A stretch of DNA of 64,000 nucleotides from Vombatus ursinus (Eukaryota > Chordata > Mammalia > Diprotodontia > Vombatidae). Under the pieces are notes generated by a model. That model did no database searches and was not told the origin of the DNA. It saw nothing but the letters and a program-made list of their open reading frames with translations. The translations under genes and the position numbers were made by a program. Below are positions 1-12,544 of this stretch, piece after piece (positions within the stretch are counted from its first letter, which is position 1; every line of letters starts with the position of its first letter). Where the stretch lies: assembly GCF_900497805.2 (NCBI RefSeq), contig NW_020954599.1, positions 43,525,259 to 43,589,258 on the forward strand. The letters run 5' to 3'.

Positions 1-252
1 TTTTGGAGAGGTATCAGTTAAAAAATGATTCTAAATTTCTAGATTGGTTGAGTAGGATTATCTTTGTGCTCTCAACAAAAATAGAGAAAATTGGAGGAAA
101 GAGTGTGTGTGTGGGCATAACTTTAATTTGGTCATAGGGAGCTTCAGATATGTGTCATGAAGGTGGTGATGTACAATAAGTAGCTAGCAGTTCTCAACTC
201 AAGTTCAGGGGAGAGAATATCAAGACTGGAGATATAAGTTCAGCAATTATCT

Positions 253-3200
253 AAAGATGTGATTAAAAAGGAGAATTCTCTTCCAGGAGCCAAGATGGTG
301 GAGCAAGCAGTAAATCACTGTAGCTCTCCCATATTCACTTCCAAAGAACCATAAAATACTGCCCCAGAACAAATCCAGGAATAGCAGAACCAGCAAAAAA
401 GACATGGTGGAATAATCCTTTAGCCCTGGAGACTTGGAGGATCAGTGAGAAAAGGCAGTCTCACTCAGGTAAAAGGGGAGCACATTCCAGGACAGGAAAT
501 ATCCTAGCAAGCCAGCAGCAAGCCCCATTTCAGCAAACCAGTGGGAGATCTTGAGCCCCAGTATGGTGGAGCAGGCAAATGCCAACACCAGGACCCCCCC
601 CCCCCTTAGCACAGCCAGGGGAATCATCACACTCCAGCTCTGAGAACCACCACATGATTCAATATAGCCCCAGGCAGGCAGGTGCTCGGCAGTGTCCAGA
701 CCTACTTATGATTTGGTGCAGCCCCATGGAAATCCAGAAAAACCCCACCTGACCACAGACACCCACACTACCACCCCAGCTCAGCACCAGGTAAGCTGTC
801 AGACCCCTACAGCCTCCAGCAGTGCCAGACACCCCCACCCTACCCTTTCAACAGAGCACCAGAGATGAGTATCCCTCTTGGGCCTCAGGGAATCATTAGC
901 ATAGCACCAGGCAAACAGCCAAAGCCTGCAGCCACCGACACAAGGAGCCTGAGAAACAGCCCTTTGACTCAGGGTGCAGAGATCAAATTTAAAAGAAAGG
1001 AAAAAGGCCAAAAAACAGATGAGCAAAAAACAACAAAAAGAATCTGACCATAGAAAGTTATGATGACAAGGAAGATCAAGACACCAACTCAGAAGAGGAC
1101 AACAACATCAAAACTCTTGTGGGCAAAACACCAAAGAAAAATGAGATATAGTCTCAAGCTCGGGGGATTGGGGGGAACATATGGAAGAGTTTACAAAGGA
1201 GCCTAAAATTCATATAAGAGAGGTAGAAGAGAAGTTGTGAAAAGAAATGAGAGTGAGGTTAGAGAATTATGGAAAAAGAAAAAGACTCAACAGCTTGTAG
1301 AACTGTTTAAAAAGTAGAATTGGCCAAATGGAAAAGGAGATATAAAAATCCACTGAAGAAAACAACTCATTCAAAAGTATAATTGACAAAAATGAAAATA
1401 AATTACAAAAGTTAACTGAGTAAAACAACACCTTAAAAGTTTGAAATGGGCAAGTGGAAGCTAATGCAGTATCATGAATCAATCAAACAAATTCAAAAGA
1501 ATGCTAAAATGTAAGGAAATGTAAAATAGCTTATGGGGAAAACAACTAACCTGGAAAAAAGATCCAGGAGAGACAATATCAGAATCATTGGACTACCAGA
1601 AAACCATAATGAGAAGGAGGACCTGGATAGCATCTTTCCAGAAATTATCAAGGAAAACAGCCCCGATGTCCTAGAACCACAAGGCAAAATAGGCATCACC
1701 TTGGGAAAGAATCCCAATTTAAAAAAAACAAATTATAGCCAAATTTTAGAACTATTAGGTGAAGGAAAAAATACTACAAGTGGCTAGAAAGAAACAATTC
1801 AAATGTTGGGGAGTCACAATCAGGATCCCACAGGATTTGGCAGCTGCAACATTATAGAACTGGAGGTGATCGAACATGATAGTCTGGAAGGCAAAGGACC
1901 GTAAACTACACCCACGAATCACTTACATGGCAATATTAAGCATAATACATCAAAGGAAGAACTGGTCATTCAATTAAATGGAAGGATTTCAAACCTTTCT
2001 AAGGTGAAGACCAGACCTAAATCAAAAATTTGACCCCAATATCAAGACCCAAGAGAAGCATGAACAGATAAAAAGGAAGAAAAAAAAAGAAAACATAAAG
2101 GATTCAATAGAGCTAAACTTTTTACATCCCTACTGGGGAAGATGATGCTTGTACTTCTTAAAAAGCAGCACAGATAGAAGGAATATACATAGACAGTATG
2201 GGTATGGGATGAATTTGAGGAAATGACATAAAAAATTAAGAAATGAGAAAGAGGAGTACAATGGGTGCAGTAGGAAGTGAGAGGTGAAAGGGAGAGGTAG
2301 AAAGGAGTAAATTATTTCACATGAAGAAGTAAGAAAGACCTATTACAATGGAAGGGAAGATGGGAGGGAGGCAACGGGCATAGCTTGAACATTACTCTCA
2401 TCAGTATTAGCTCAAAGAAAAAATAATATAAACAATCAATTGATTATGTAAATCTATCTTACCCTGCCGGGAAGGATGAGTGGAGGAGTTTAAGTAAAGG
2501 GGGGGAGTGAGGAACTGAGACAAGGAAGGGCAGATCAGGGAAGGTAGTAGACAGAGGCAAAACACTGGTGAGGTGGGAAAGGGTGAAAGGAGAGATAGGA
2601 CAAACAGAAAGAATATAATGGAGGGAGATACACAGGTAGTAATAACAACTGTGAACATGAATGGGATGAACTCTCCCCCATAAAATGGAAGTGGATAGCA
2701 GAGTGGATAGAAAAGCAGAATCTTGCAATATCTTGCTTACAAGAAACACACTTGAAACAGAGACACATAGAGCATAAAGACAAGGAGCTGGAGCAGAATC
2801 AATTATGCTGAAGTAAAAAAAGCAGGGGTAGCAATCCAGATCTTAGACAAAATAAAAGCAAAAATAGAGCTAAAGAAATAATGTACATCTTGCTAAAAAG
2901 TACCATTGAAAATGAAGCAATAAAATTAGGAGAGCAAGGAATACTTGTCAGATCTATGGGGAGGGAGAGAATTAATGACCAGACAAAGGATAAAAGGCAT
3001 TGTGAAATGTAAAATAGATAATTTTGATCATATTAAATTGTAAATCTTTTGTACAAACAAAACCAATGCAACCAAGATTAGAAGGAAAGCAGAGAGCTAG
3101 AAAACAATCTTTATAGCAAGTGTCTCTGAAAAAGTTCTCATTTCTCAAATGTATAGAGAACTGAGTCAAATTTTTGAGAATACAAGCCATTCCCCAATTG

Positions 3201-4230
3201 CTAAATGGTCAAAACATAGGAACAGTTTTCAGATGAAGAAATCAAAGCTATCTATAGGCATATGAAGAAGTGCTCTAGATCACTTTTGATTAGAAAAATG
3301 TAAATTAAAGCAACTCTAAAAAGACTCTAAAAAAACTACCTCCCACCTATCAGATTGGCTAATATGACAAAAAAGGAAAATGATAAATGTGTGAGAGGAT
3401 GTGAGGAAAATTGAGACACTATTAGTGTAGCCAAGAACCAATCCAACCATTCAAGAGAGTAATTTGGAACTATGCCTAAAGGGCAACTCAACCATGAAAT
3501 CCACTTGATCCAGCTATTCTACTTCTAGGTATGTATCCCAAAGATATCATAAAAAAGGGAAAAGGGCCTACATGTACAAAAAATATTTATAGCAGCCCTG
3601 TTCATGGTGGCAAAATATTTTAAATCAAGCGGATACCATCCATTGGGGAATGGTTGAAGAAGTTGTGATATAGGAATATAATGGAATACTATTGTGAAAG
3701 AAGAAATGATGAACAGGCAGATTTGAAAAAAAAAAAAACAAACCTGGAAACACTTGTACAAACTGATGCAAAATAAAATGAGTAGAACCAGAAAAACACT
3801 GTACACAGTATCAGTAACATTGCATAATGATCAACTATGAATGACTCAGCTTTTCTCAGCAACACAATGATCCAAGACAAAAACAAAAGACTCACAAATG
3901 AAAATGCTATCCATATCTAGATAAAGAACTGATGGACTCTGAATGCAGATCAAAGCATATTTTTTTAATCTACTTTATTCTTCCTTGAATTTGTTTGTTC
4001 TTTTGATGCTTTTCTTCTTTCACAACTGTAATAAATATGGGAATGTTTTACATGATAGTATATGTATAAACTCTTTCAAACTGTATAACATTTTCAGAAG
4101 AGAGGGGGAAGGAGGGAAGAAGAAAAATTTGGAACTCAAAATCTTGGAAAAATGAATGCTAAAAATGTTCTTGATATTTAATTGTGGGGGGAAATATAAT
4201 ACTATTTAAAGGGGAAAAAAGATGTGATTA
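253..4230 (+). mobile_element. L1 LINE, internally deleted, with target-site duplication
   Basis: The 5' end lies near 281 (GGAGCCAAGATGG). A 5'UTR runs to about 1018 and ORF1 begins at 1019 (MSKKQQKES) but soon meets stops; the best readable piece is 1533-1787 with the L1 ORF1 motif NLEKRSRRDNIRIIGLPENH. A purine-rich spacer precedes the ORF2 start near 2630 (endonuclease N-terminus, reading VNMNGMNS). Near 2924 the endonuclease region joins directly to the ORF2 C-terminal part, so the reverse transcriptase is missing. The 3'UTR and A-rich end finish near 4217. The 13-mer AAAGATGTGATTA occurs at 253-265 and 4218-4230 and is the TSD. The element is dead. Confidence 0.9.
594..605 (+). repeat. 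Homopolymer C run
   Basis: Twelve consecutive C residues within the 5'UTR of the first L1. It may vary in length or be mis-sized by sequencing. Confidence 0.9.
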
Positions 4231-5344
4231 CAAGGTATATATGACTTGAATACAACATCAAAGAGAGAAAACAAAGAGAGGAGAACACCAAATTAATTTG
4301 TGAGGCACCCATATTTCTTGGGCAGGAAATTGATGATGATCTAATTAATTAGAATGAGAGTGGCTATACAGGCAAGCTACCTAACAAAAAGAAGTAAATA
4401 GAAGCCAACGGAAGAAATATTATCCTGCAGGAGAGATTATTTGAAAATGTTTTAACACTTTTAAGACTCAAAGAGAAGTAAATATGAGGAGTAAGGAAAA
4501 ATTGAGTTCATTTATCAGTTAAGAGAACTTTGGTAAATTTTGAGAAAGCAGTTGGAAGAGTAACAAAACTGGAAGCCACATTGTTAAGAGTTGAGAAATT
4601 ATTGGAAGATGAGGAAGTGGAGTCAGTCAATAAACATTTATTAAACACATATAACATGGCAATCATTAACTTGTCTATGAAAGAGAGGAGAGATTGAGTG
4701 ACAGGTTCAATTGAATGTTTTTGTGTTTTAAGGGTGAGGGAGGCCTGAGAGCCTTTGTTGGCAGTAGAGAAACTAAGAGGGAAAGATTGAAAATAAGAGA
4801 TAGAGAGGTAGAAATGTAGAATAGATAGGCATCTGGATGCAACAGGAAGGAAGAGCACGAAGAGGGGAAAAAGAGTAGAGCTTGTCTTAGCAAAATGAAA
4901 CATTTCTCAGAGAATAAATCGGGGGAAGAGAAAATAAGGGAAAGTGTGGTTGATATTTAAAGTGGAGCAAGGAATAAGAAAAAAACTCATAATTAATGGT
5001 CTGACTTTTAATGGAGAAGGCATGATTCTCTTGCTAATGGAATGAAAGATAAGTTAATCAACAATGTGACATAGTACACAAAAATTTAATAATTTCCCAG
5101 GCCACATTAAGAGAAGAATGAAGAAGGTAATAATTTTGTTAAATATTATCCAAATTAAGTTACATATATGGTATTTATTTAGTACTGAAAATCAAATTTC
5201 AATAATGATAAATGAGCTAGAGAGTTTCCTGGAGAGGGTGGTAGATAGTTAGATAATTAGGGAACATGCTATATAAAAATAGTTAAAAGAACTGAGAAAG
5301 TTTGCTGTGAAATGAAGAAAATTTAGGAAGAAACTTGAAAGCTG
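4231..5344. other. Gene-free stretch, purine-rich, no clear element
   Basis: I recognise no gene here. The stretch is rich in A and G. A short piece at 4620-4665 (CAATAAACATTTATTAAACA) resembles the minus-strand 3' end of L2. A 131-codon frame on the minus strand (4508-4903) has low-complexity Ser/Leu/Phe content and no recognisable domain; I take it as chance. Confidence 0.5.
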
Positions 5345-5580
5345 TCTTTAATATTTGAAAACTTTTCAAATGGAAAAGGGATTAGGTTTGTTGACCTTAT
5401 TCCTAGGAAATAGAACTGGGAGCAGTAGAGAAGCTGTAGAGAAGAATGTTTCACTTTGATATAAGGAGTAATTTCTTAACTGTAAGAAAGTGGAATGGAC
5501 TGCATTAGGAGATGGTAATTTCCCTCCATCAGAAGTCTCCATGTAGAGGCTAGACAACTATTTGTTGGGGATGTTGCAAA
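5345..5580 (+). mobile_element. L3/CR1-like LINE 3' fragment
   Basis: The order AAGTGGAATGGACTGC, then GAAGTCTCCATGTAGAGGCT, then ACTATTTGTTGGGGATGTTG follows the 3' end of the mammalian L3 (CR1 clade) family. It is old and diverged. A sister fragment lies at 15700-15975. Confidence 0.55.
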
Positions 5581-5763
5581 AAGCAGTATCCTACATCTCC
5601 TGCTTCTACTTTATCACCTCAAATTCTTCCTTAGAGGAATCTAGGTACACATGGCTAAATGTTATTAAGAATAGAGCAAGATATTATGGAACATTGGCAT
5701 GGAACATGAGTGACATTTTCACAATGACCACTTCAGAAGAAAAGAATATTTAAGAAGTAAGCA

Positions 5764-5909
5764 TTTTTTTTAGGCATTTGGGGTTAAGTGACTTGCCCAG
5801 GGTCACAGAGCTAGTAAGTATCAAGTGTTTGGTCTGAGTCCAGATTTAAACTCAGGTCCTCCTGACTTCAGGGCTGGTGCTCTATCCACTGTGCCACCTA
5901 GCTGCCCCC
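5764..5909 (-). mobile_element. Marsupial tRNA-derived SINE
   Basis: The reverse complement starts GGGGGCAGCTAGGTGGCACA and contains the tRNA-like A box (TGGCACAGTGG) and a B-box-like block. The T-run at 5764-5771 is its A tail. It is not a functional tRNA gene. It sits just before the 5' edge of the next L1. Confidence 0.9.
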
Positions 5910-5929
5910 ATATTTTTTTTAAAAGAAGT

Positions 5930-8565
5930 ATTGGGTCAAAGCAGGAACTTCCTTGAGCTCTCCCCAAAACCATTCCAAGTACTTGTAAAACTGACTCTAA
6001 AAAATTCTAGAGCAGCAGAATCCACAAAAAGAGAGAGTGAAACAAATTTTCAGCCCAAGACAACCTGGATGGTTGATGGGAAAGGTCTGTTGCACAAGGC
6101 TGGGAAAGGAGCACAGTTCAGTGTGGGTGGCACTGGCAAATAACTGGCCTCAGTGAGGCTGGAGCAGGCCTCAAAGTACTGAATCAAGGGAAGCTGTGGT
6201 GGTTTCCAGACTTCTCACCCCACAAACACCAAAAACAACTTAGAAGATCAGTGTGAAAGATCTGTCAGAGCTGGGTGAGAGTGGAGTGTAGTCCTGCCCT
6301 GTCCCTAGAGTAGCTCCAAGGTGGTGGCCACTGTGGCAGCAGTGGCTCCCAGAACTCTCAGCCCACAGACAGTGGGGGAATCAAGAAGCTGATCAGAGGG
6401 TGATTGCAGGGATCTCTTTGCTGGTGCTGAGGTGAGATTCTCTTGCTTTGTCCATGCTTGGATCTAAGTACCTGTTCTGGGTGGCAGTCCTGGGGTGAGG
6501 AAGAACACTGGAATAGCTGAGCTTGCAGCAGCAGTGAAGAGGGAACCCTTCTCTCATTTCAATGGGAGAAAAGAGTGCTTATGGTCACTCTCAGACCAGA
6601 ACACGGGGCAGGAGAGGAGTAAAAACATCTCTCTAGATCATATCACCTTGGAAGATGATTACAGGTCCCTAAAAGTATCTCTGAAAACAACAACACAAAA
6701 ATCCTGAAGCTTGAGACCATACATCCTCCACACTGGAAGCAGACGTCTATGTTAACAAAGAGTTAAATAGTCAAGTAACTGATTGGGAAGATGAACAAAC
6801 AGAGGAAAGGAATTCAGACTATTGAATCTTTTTTGGTGACAAAGAAGATCAAAATATACAGCCAGAAAAAGACAACAAAGTCAAAGCTCCTACATCCAAT
6901 GCAGCCAAGAAAAATATTAATTTGTATCAGGCTATAGAAAATCTCAAAAGGGGTTTTGAAAATCAAGTAAGAGAAATAGAGAAAAATGGGAAGAGAAATG
7001 AGAGTGATGTAAGAAAATTATGAAAAACAAGCAACAGCTTACTAAAAGAGATCCCAAAAAATGCTGAAGAAAATAACACCATAAAAAATAGACTAACTCA
7101 AATGGCAAAAGAGGTCCAAAAAGTCAATGAGGAAAAGAATGCCTTAAAAAACAGAATTGACCAAGCAGAGGTCCAAAAGCTTACTGAGGAAAATAATCCC
7201 TTAAAAATTAAAATGGAACAAGTGGAAGCTAATGACTTTATGAGAAACCAAGAAATTATAGAACAAAACCAAAAGAATGAAAAGATAGAAGACAATGTGA
7301 AGTATCTCACTGGAAAAACAACTGACCTGGAAAATAGATCCAGGAGAGATGACTTAAAAATTGTTGGACTACCTGAAATCCATGATCAAAAAAGAGTCTA
7401 GACATCATTTTTCAAGAAATCATCAGGAAAATGGCCCTGATGTTCTAGAAACAGAGTGTAAAATAAAAATTGAAAGACTCCACTAATAACTTCCTGAAAG
7501 AGATCCCAAAAGGAAAACTCCCAGGAATATTATAGCCAAATTCCAGAGTTCCCAGGTCAAGGAGAAAACATTGCAAGCAGTCAGAAAGAAACAGTTCAAA
7601 TATTATGGAAACACAATCAGGATAACACAGGATTTAGCAGCTTCTACATTAAAGGACAGGAGGGTTTGAAATATAATATTCCAGAGGTCAAAGAACTAGG
7701 ATTAAGACCATGAATCACCTACCCAGCCAAACTGAGTGTAATCAATGAGGTGAAAAATTGATTTTCAAAGATGTGGAGGAATTTAATGCATTCTTGAGAA
7801 GCCAGAGCTAAATAGAAAAATTGACTTTCAAATATAAGACCCAAGAGAAGCATGAAAAGGTAAATAGCAAAGAGATATCATAAGGGACCTATTAAAGTTG
7901 AACTGTTTGCCTTCTTTCATGGAAAGATGATATTTGTAACTCATGAGACCTTTCTCATGATTAGGCTAGTAGGAAGGAATGGGTGAGTTGAATATGAAGA
8001 GATGATATCTAAAAAAGAAAATTAAGGGGTGAGAGAGAAATATACTAGGAGAAGGAGAAAGGGAGGGGTAGAATGGGATAAATTGTTTCACACAAAAGAG
8101 GCAAGAAAAAGTTTTTAAAGTGGAGGGGAAGAGGGGAAAGGTGAGAAGGAATGAGTGAACATTACCCTCATTGGATTTAGTTTAAGGAAGGAATGACATA
8201 CATACCCAGTTGGGTTCAGAAATCTATCTTACACTACAGGAAAGTAGGGGGGAAGGGGATACAGGGGAGGACAGATTGAGGGAGGGGGTAATCAGAAGCA
8301 AACACTTCTAAGGAGGAACAGGTCAAAGGAGAGAATAGAATAAATGGGGGCCAGAATAGGAGGGAGGGAAATACAGTTAGCCTTTCACAACATGACTATT
8401 ATGGAAGTGTTTTGCATGACTGCACATGTATATAGCCTATGTCAAATTAATGCTAGTGAGTGGGGAAGGAGGAGGGGAGAGAATTTGGAACTCAAAGTTT
8501 TAAAAACAAATGTCAGAAATTGTTTCTGAATGCAACTGGGAAATAAAATACACAGGCAAAGGGGT
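5930..8565 (+). mobile_element. L1 LINE with ORF1 but almost no ORF2
   Basis: It starts with an L1 5'UTR of the same subfamily as the copy at 61927 but lacks roughly the first 30 bases. ORF1 begins near 6791 (MNKQRKGIQ); its readable middle is 7102-7401, with a Lys/Glu-rich coiled coil and then DLENRSRRDDLKIVGLPEIH. The spacer runs from about 7900 to 8370. At 8380/8381 the first bases of ORF2 (GGGAAATACAGTTAG) join directly to the 3'UTR (CCTTTCACAACATG), so endonuclease and RT are absent. The arrangement resembles the half-L1 (HAL1) elements of mammals; a simple internal deletion is equally possible. ORF1 is also broken, including stops at 7486-7491. Confidence 0.85.
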
Positions 8566-8762
8566 ATAGAAATCTATCTTACCCTACAGGAAAATTGAAG
8601 GGGAAGGGGATAAGGGGGGCGGTAATAGAAGGGAGAACAGATTGGATGAATGGGGAATCAAAATGCAGGCCATCATGGAGTGGGGGGAGGGGAAGGATGG
8701 AGACAAAATATGAACTCAGAATCTTGTGGAAGTGAATGTTGGGGTGGCTAGCTGGTGCGGGG
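8566..8762 (+). mobile_element. Short L1 unit: ORF1-ORF2 spacer fused to 3'UTR
   Basis: The first half (AGAAATCTATCTTACCCTACAGG) matches the L1 spacer seen at 8218-8310. The second half (GGGGAGGGGAAGGATGG, then GAACTCAGAATCTTGTGG) matches the L1 3'UTR seen at 8459-8510. It follows directly behind the 3' end of the previous L1, so the spacer-to-3'UTR block is present twice in tandem. Confidence 0.65.
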
Positions 8763-8765
8763 GGA

Positions 8766-8940
8766 GGGGCAGCTAGGTGGCACAGTGGATAAAGCACTGG
8801 CCCTGGATTCAGAAGTACCTGAGTCCAAATCCAGCCTCAGACACATAACATTTACTAGCTGTGTGACCCTGGGCAAATCACTTAACCCCATTGCCTATAC
8901 ACACAAAAATAAATAAATAAATAAATAAATTGAACAAAAA
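8766..8940 (+). mobile_element. Marsupial tRNA-derived SINE
   Basis: A near-complete copy beginning GGGGCAGCTAGGTGGCACAG, with the A box TGGCACAGTGG, the B-box-like GAGTCCAAATCC, the conserved block CTGTGTGACCCTGGGCAAAT, and an (AAAT)n tail at about 8905-8930. Confidence 0.95.
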
Positions 8941-8967
8941 AAGATTTAAAAAAAGAAATAGTGGCTT

Positions 8968-10433
8968 TCAGTCCAACCTGTAGCAAGGGGCTGAAAACAA
9001 GTTTCCCAGCTTTTGGCTCTCTCTAACTGGCTTTCTTTCTCCAACTCCAGCACCTTTCTCCTCCGTCACCATGACGGAAGAGGCCACTTCCTTTGCCAAA
9101 GACTTTCTGGTCAGTGACATCACTGCTGCTATCTTCAAGACTGTGGTGGGCCCCACGGAGAGAGTTAAACTACTATTGCAGTTGCAGCATGCAAGTAAAC
9201 AAATTATTTCAGATAAGCAGTACAAAGGCATAATCAATTCCAAAGGAATTCCAAAGGAACAAGGGGTGCTTTCCTTCTGGAGGGTTAACTTAGCAAATGT
9301 CATCAGATATTTCCCCACCTGAGCCCTTATCTTTGCCGTTAAGGATAAGTATAAACAGGTATTTTTAGGAGGAGTGGACAAGCACATACAGTATTGGAGG
9401 TATTTTGCTGGCAATCTTGCCTCTGGTGGTGCAGCTGGAGCCACCTCTCTCTGCTTTGTCTACTCTTGGATTTTGCAAGAACCCACTTGGCAGCTGACGT
9501 TGGGAAATCTGATGCTAAGAAAGAATTCAAAGGCCTGGGATACACCCTAGTGAAAATCACCAAGTCTGATGGAATTTGTGGCTTGTATCAAGATTTCAAT
9601 GTCTCAGTTCAGGGTATCATTATCTATAGAGCAGTTTACTTTGGAATCTATGATGTAGCAAAAGATATGCTCCCAGATCCAAAGAACACTCATATTGTGA
9701 TAAGTTGGATGATTGTGCAAACAATGACTGCTTTAGCAGGTGTGGTCTCCTATCCTTTTGATATAGTAAGGTAGTGAATGATGATGCAGTCTGGGTACAA
9801 AGGAACTGATTTCATGTGCACTGGGACAAGTGACTGCTGGAGAAAGATTACTAAAAATGAAGGTAGCAAAGCTTTTTTTATGGGTGCCCGCTCCGATGTT
9901 CTTAGACGCATGGGTGGAGCTTTCATGATTGTTCTGTATAATGAATTGAAGATGAAGTACATCCTAAATATAAAGGGAACCAGTAAATATAGATCATGTA
10001 GAATACTTAGCAAGACTTAGCATTTTGGACGATTGACATTCAAGAAATTTCAGTTGTCTTTTTATCCAGGCCAGACCATGTTTGTTAGGGGGAACCAGGA
10101 AAAGTTCTTAGAAAAAAGGACTCACTTATTGTGATTCATTATTCACATAGTGGAACTGATGATGATTCAGTATATTGATTCAATTCATTTTAGGAAAATA
10201 ACAATTACTGTGGGCCCAAGGAGGCAGATCAACTTAGACCATCTACTTTAAATGCTCTTTTGTATGACCATAAATTTGTATGTAAGTATTCATTTAAAAA
10301 AGTCATCCGCCATTTGTACTTAAGCATTATATATACTATTTTGTGCAGCTGATTATTTGGCAGTTATGATGATCTGTGTTGGGCATTCTACTGTAAAATA
10401 GTAAATAAACAGAAGACTATTTTTAAAAAAAAA
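8968..10433 (+). pseudogene. SLC25A6: Processed pseudogene of mitochondrial ADP/ATP carrier (ANT3-like)
   Basis: The parent protein exchanges ADP and ATP across the inner mitochondrial membrane and has about 298 residues. The copy has no introns. A 5'UTR-like stretch precedes ATG 9071 ([13 protein letters not shown]). Three frame pieces follow the family order: [16 protein letters not shown] and [10 protein letters not shown] (9071-9322), [14 protein letters not shown] to SLCFVY, then [26 protein letters not shown] and [20 protein letters not shown] (to 9771), and [11 protein letters not shown] with [13 protein letters not shown]. There are stops at 9320-9322 and at two adjacent codons (9772-9777), so the carrier signature RRRMMM reads R, stop, stop, MMM. 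A one-base loss near 9465 shifts frame, and the normal stop is lost. A 3'UTR with AATAAA near 10402 and an A-run near 10425 follow. KITKSDGI and VVSYPFD favour SLC25A6 over SLC25A4/A5, but assignment within the ANT group is not certain. It is dead. Confidence 0.93.
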
Positions 10434-11254
10434 GGAAATGGTGTCAGAAAATAGTATTTGGATTTTTGACCAGTGTTTAAAATAAAGAATAACAGTTTCC
10501 TGGCCACAGATGAAATGTTCCTTATGAAACCGACTAATGATTTATTTACCTGGAGTACAATAAATATAACCAAAGAGCTTTAAACTGTACAGAAAGTATG
10601 AGCAAGAAAATTGTCCATCAAGCTAAATACTTCAGAAAACAGATAAAATGCAAGAAGACAAATAGCAGATGAGGAACTCAGAATTCATAAAAAAAAATAC
10701 AACACTAAAATAACTGGCCTTCAATATTATAAGCAAATGCATAAAGTACAGGTAGCAAGCAAAATAAACCATAACTAATGTGAGAGGGAAAATGATCTGC
10801 ATATCACTAATACTTAGGATGATATCCATGAACTGAATATGACATTAAAAAAAGGATACCTTACTCAATTGGAACAGAATAAATAAAAATTGGGGAGAAG
10901 CAGTAGAAACATATATTAAGAATATACATGTGAGTGAATCCTGGAAGCAGAAGAGGAAACATATTGAGTACATTATTTCTTCCTCAAAAAAAAGGTAATT
11001 GAAAAAAATTATAGACACAAATGCCTACTTTCCAATCACTATACTCTCTCTTTAAAGACAATTTATACACAGAACAAGGTCATCCCTGATGAAAATATGA
11101 GAAGAAATGAAGTACACATTCACAAACAATATTTATTCTGTAATATATATATATTCTGTTATATATTCTAATATATATTCTGTTATAAATAATAGAATAA
11201 ATTAACAGTGTAACACTATTCTATAAAGTGTATAAAGAGTGCAAAATGTCATTC
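10434..11254. other. Gene-free AT-rich stretch
   Basis: No gene or family is recognised. At 11140-11200 an AT-rich tandem of ATATATTCTGTTAT-like units is visible. Confidence 0.5.
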
Positions 11255-12544
11255 ATCCATCTCTGCTTCTCCAAGACATTCTCAAGTTGTCAAATTGATA
11301 TTACTAATCTGCTTCTGATCATCATATACCTCTATTCCAAAAACTCCCATGGATCCCTACAATCCCTCAATTAAAATATAAACTCTTATTTTTTAATGTC
11401 TCTTCATATTATGGCTTCAGCCTACCTTTCTTGAGCATCCATGCCCGCACAATAGCTCATGAAGCTGAACGGCTTTTTTGTTTGCCCATGATTCCAGCCT
11501 ACTTGCTGACTTTGGATTCAATGTTGGGGCGCACTTAGAAAGTCTGGGCTGGCCCAGTTTCTGCTTTCTTTGAATATTGAGTGTTCAGTTATTTCAAGAT
11601 CACAGGAACAGGCTGGAGAACTATAAGCTTTCATTTTTCCCAGAGTGTTCTTATCCAGGACAATGTCTGCTTCTTATCCTACCCTCAATTACCCTCAGAG
11701 GTCTATAAGAGTTTTGTGTGTGCAAGAGTAGGTTGATGCTAGACATTGTGTCTATTAGCCAGCTAAAAATCTCTTTTGACTCAAATTGGCAAAATCATAT
11801 GCTCCCTCTGGTCTAGAATTCCTGCCTTAGTTATTCCTCTGAAGAATGGGGTGGATGCTTAAAGTACAACCCTGCTCTGAGCTTTGAGTTTGAGTCACAT
11901 CACTACTGCTGCTGGTTTCTGAACTTCTTTTTCCTCTATACATAGCCCAAGACCTCCCTCACTCCATTATGCAGGTTCTCTTCTTACTCTACCCTGGATA
12001 TGTGACCTGAAATCCAGAGAGACTAAATTGTCAGTCCATACTTATCACTGTTGCTGTGCCCTGTTATGGATCTTAGGGTGCCTCTGGATGGCTGTGCTAT
12101 CTCTTCTTGCTCTGGTGAATAACCTTTCCCTGGATACTAGAGTGCTTTTTTTTAGAGCATGCCCCTGGTGTCATCCAGTCCTCAGTATCCACAGACCTCT
12201 TTTTCTGTCTTCCAATGCTAAGCTGGGCTGGACAGATGACCCCTAGATTTGTTTGGAGGGTGCTATATAAGAGAGATCACCACACTGCTTCTATCACTCT
12301 ACTATCTTTCCCAGTCTTATATTTCCAAGCTTATATTTACATTACTCTCCTTTACTCATTTTCTGTTTTAGCCAAATGCAACAACTTGTATCCATGGTAT
12401 TCCTCACCTCTATGCCTTTGCACAGGCCATTTCCCATGCTCAAATGTAGTCCCTTTTCAAGTCTGTCCCATAGAATGCCTGGCTTCTCTCAAGACCCGTC
12501 AGAGGCTTGATTTTCTCTGTGTGCTGCTTTGTAATAAAGTAGGG
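11255..12544 (+). mobile_element. L2/CR1-like LINE 3' region, split by a second element
   Basis: The left part (11255-11435: ATCTCTGCTTCTCCAAG ... ATGGCTTCAGCCTACC) and right part (12310-12544: TTACATTACTCTCCTTTACT, CTATGCCTTTGCACAGGCC) are consecutive blocks of the L2-type 3' region. About 870 bp of other sequence separates them. Old and non-coding. Confidence 0.6.
11436..12309 (-). mobile_element. Probable old L1/HAL1 5'UTR fragment
   Basis: This GC-richer block interrupts the L2-like element. Its stretch near 11600-11660 (CTATAAGCTTTCA, then TTATCCAGGACAA) resembles 56440-56490, which lies at the 5' end of the old minus-strand L1 there. That suggests a 5'UTR in minus orientation. Frames of 72 and 127 codons in it (12028-12598) look accidental. 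Family assignment is tentative. Confidence 0.4.

Noticed and set aside
4508-4903. 131-codon minus-strand frame
   Set aside because: Low-complexity Ser/Leu/Phe content on a purine-rich strand, with no domain, no splice context and no repeat-protein match.
8766-8850. tRNA gene
   Set aside because: A- and B-box-like blocks are present but they are the head of a SINE; no cloverleaf or anticodon arm could be folded by eye.
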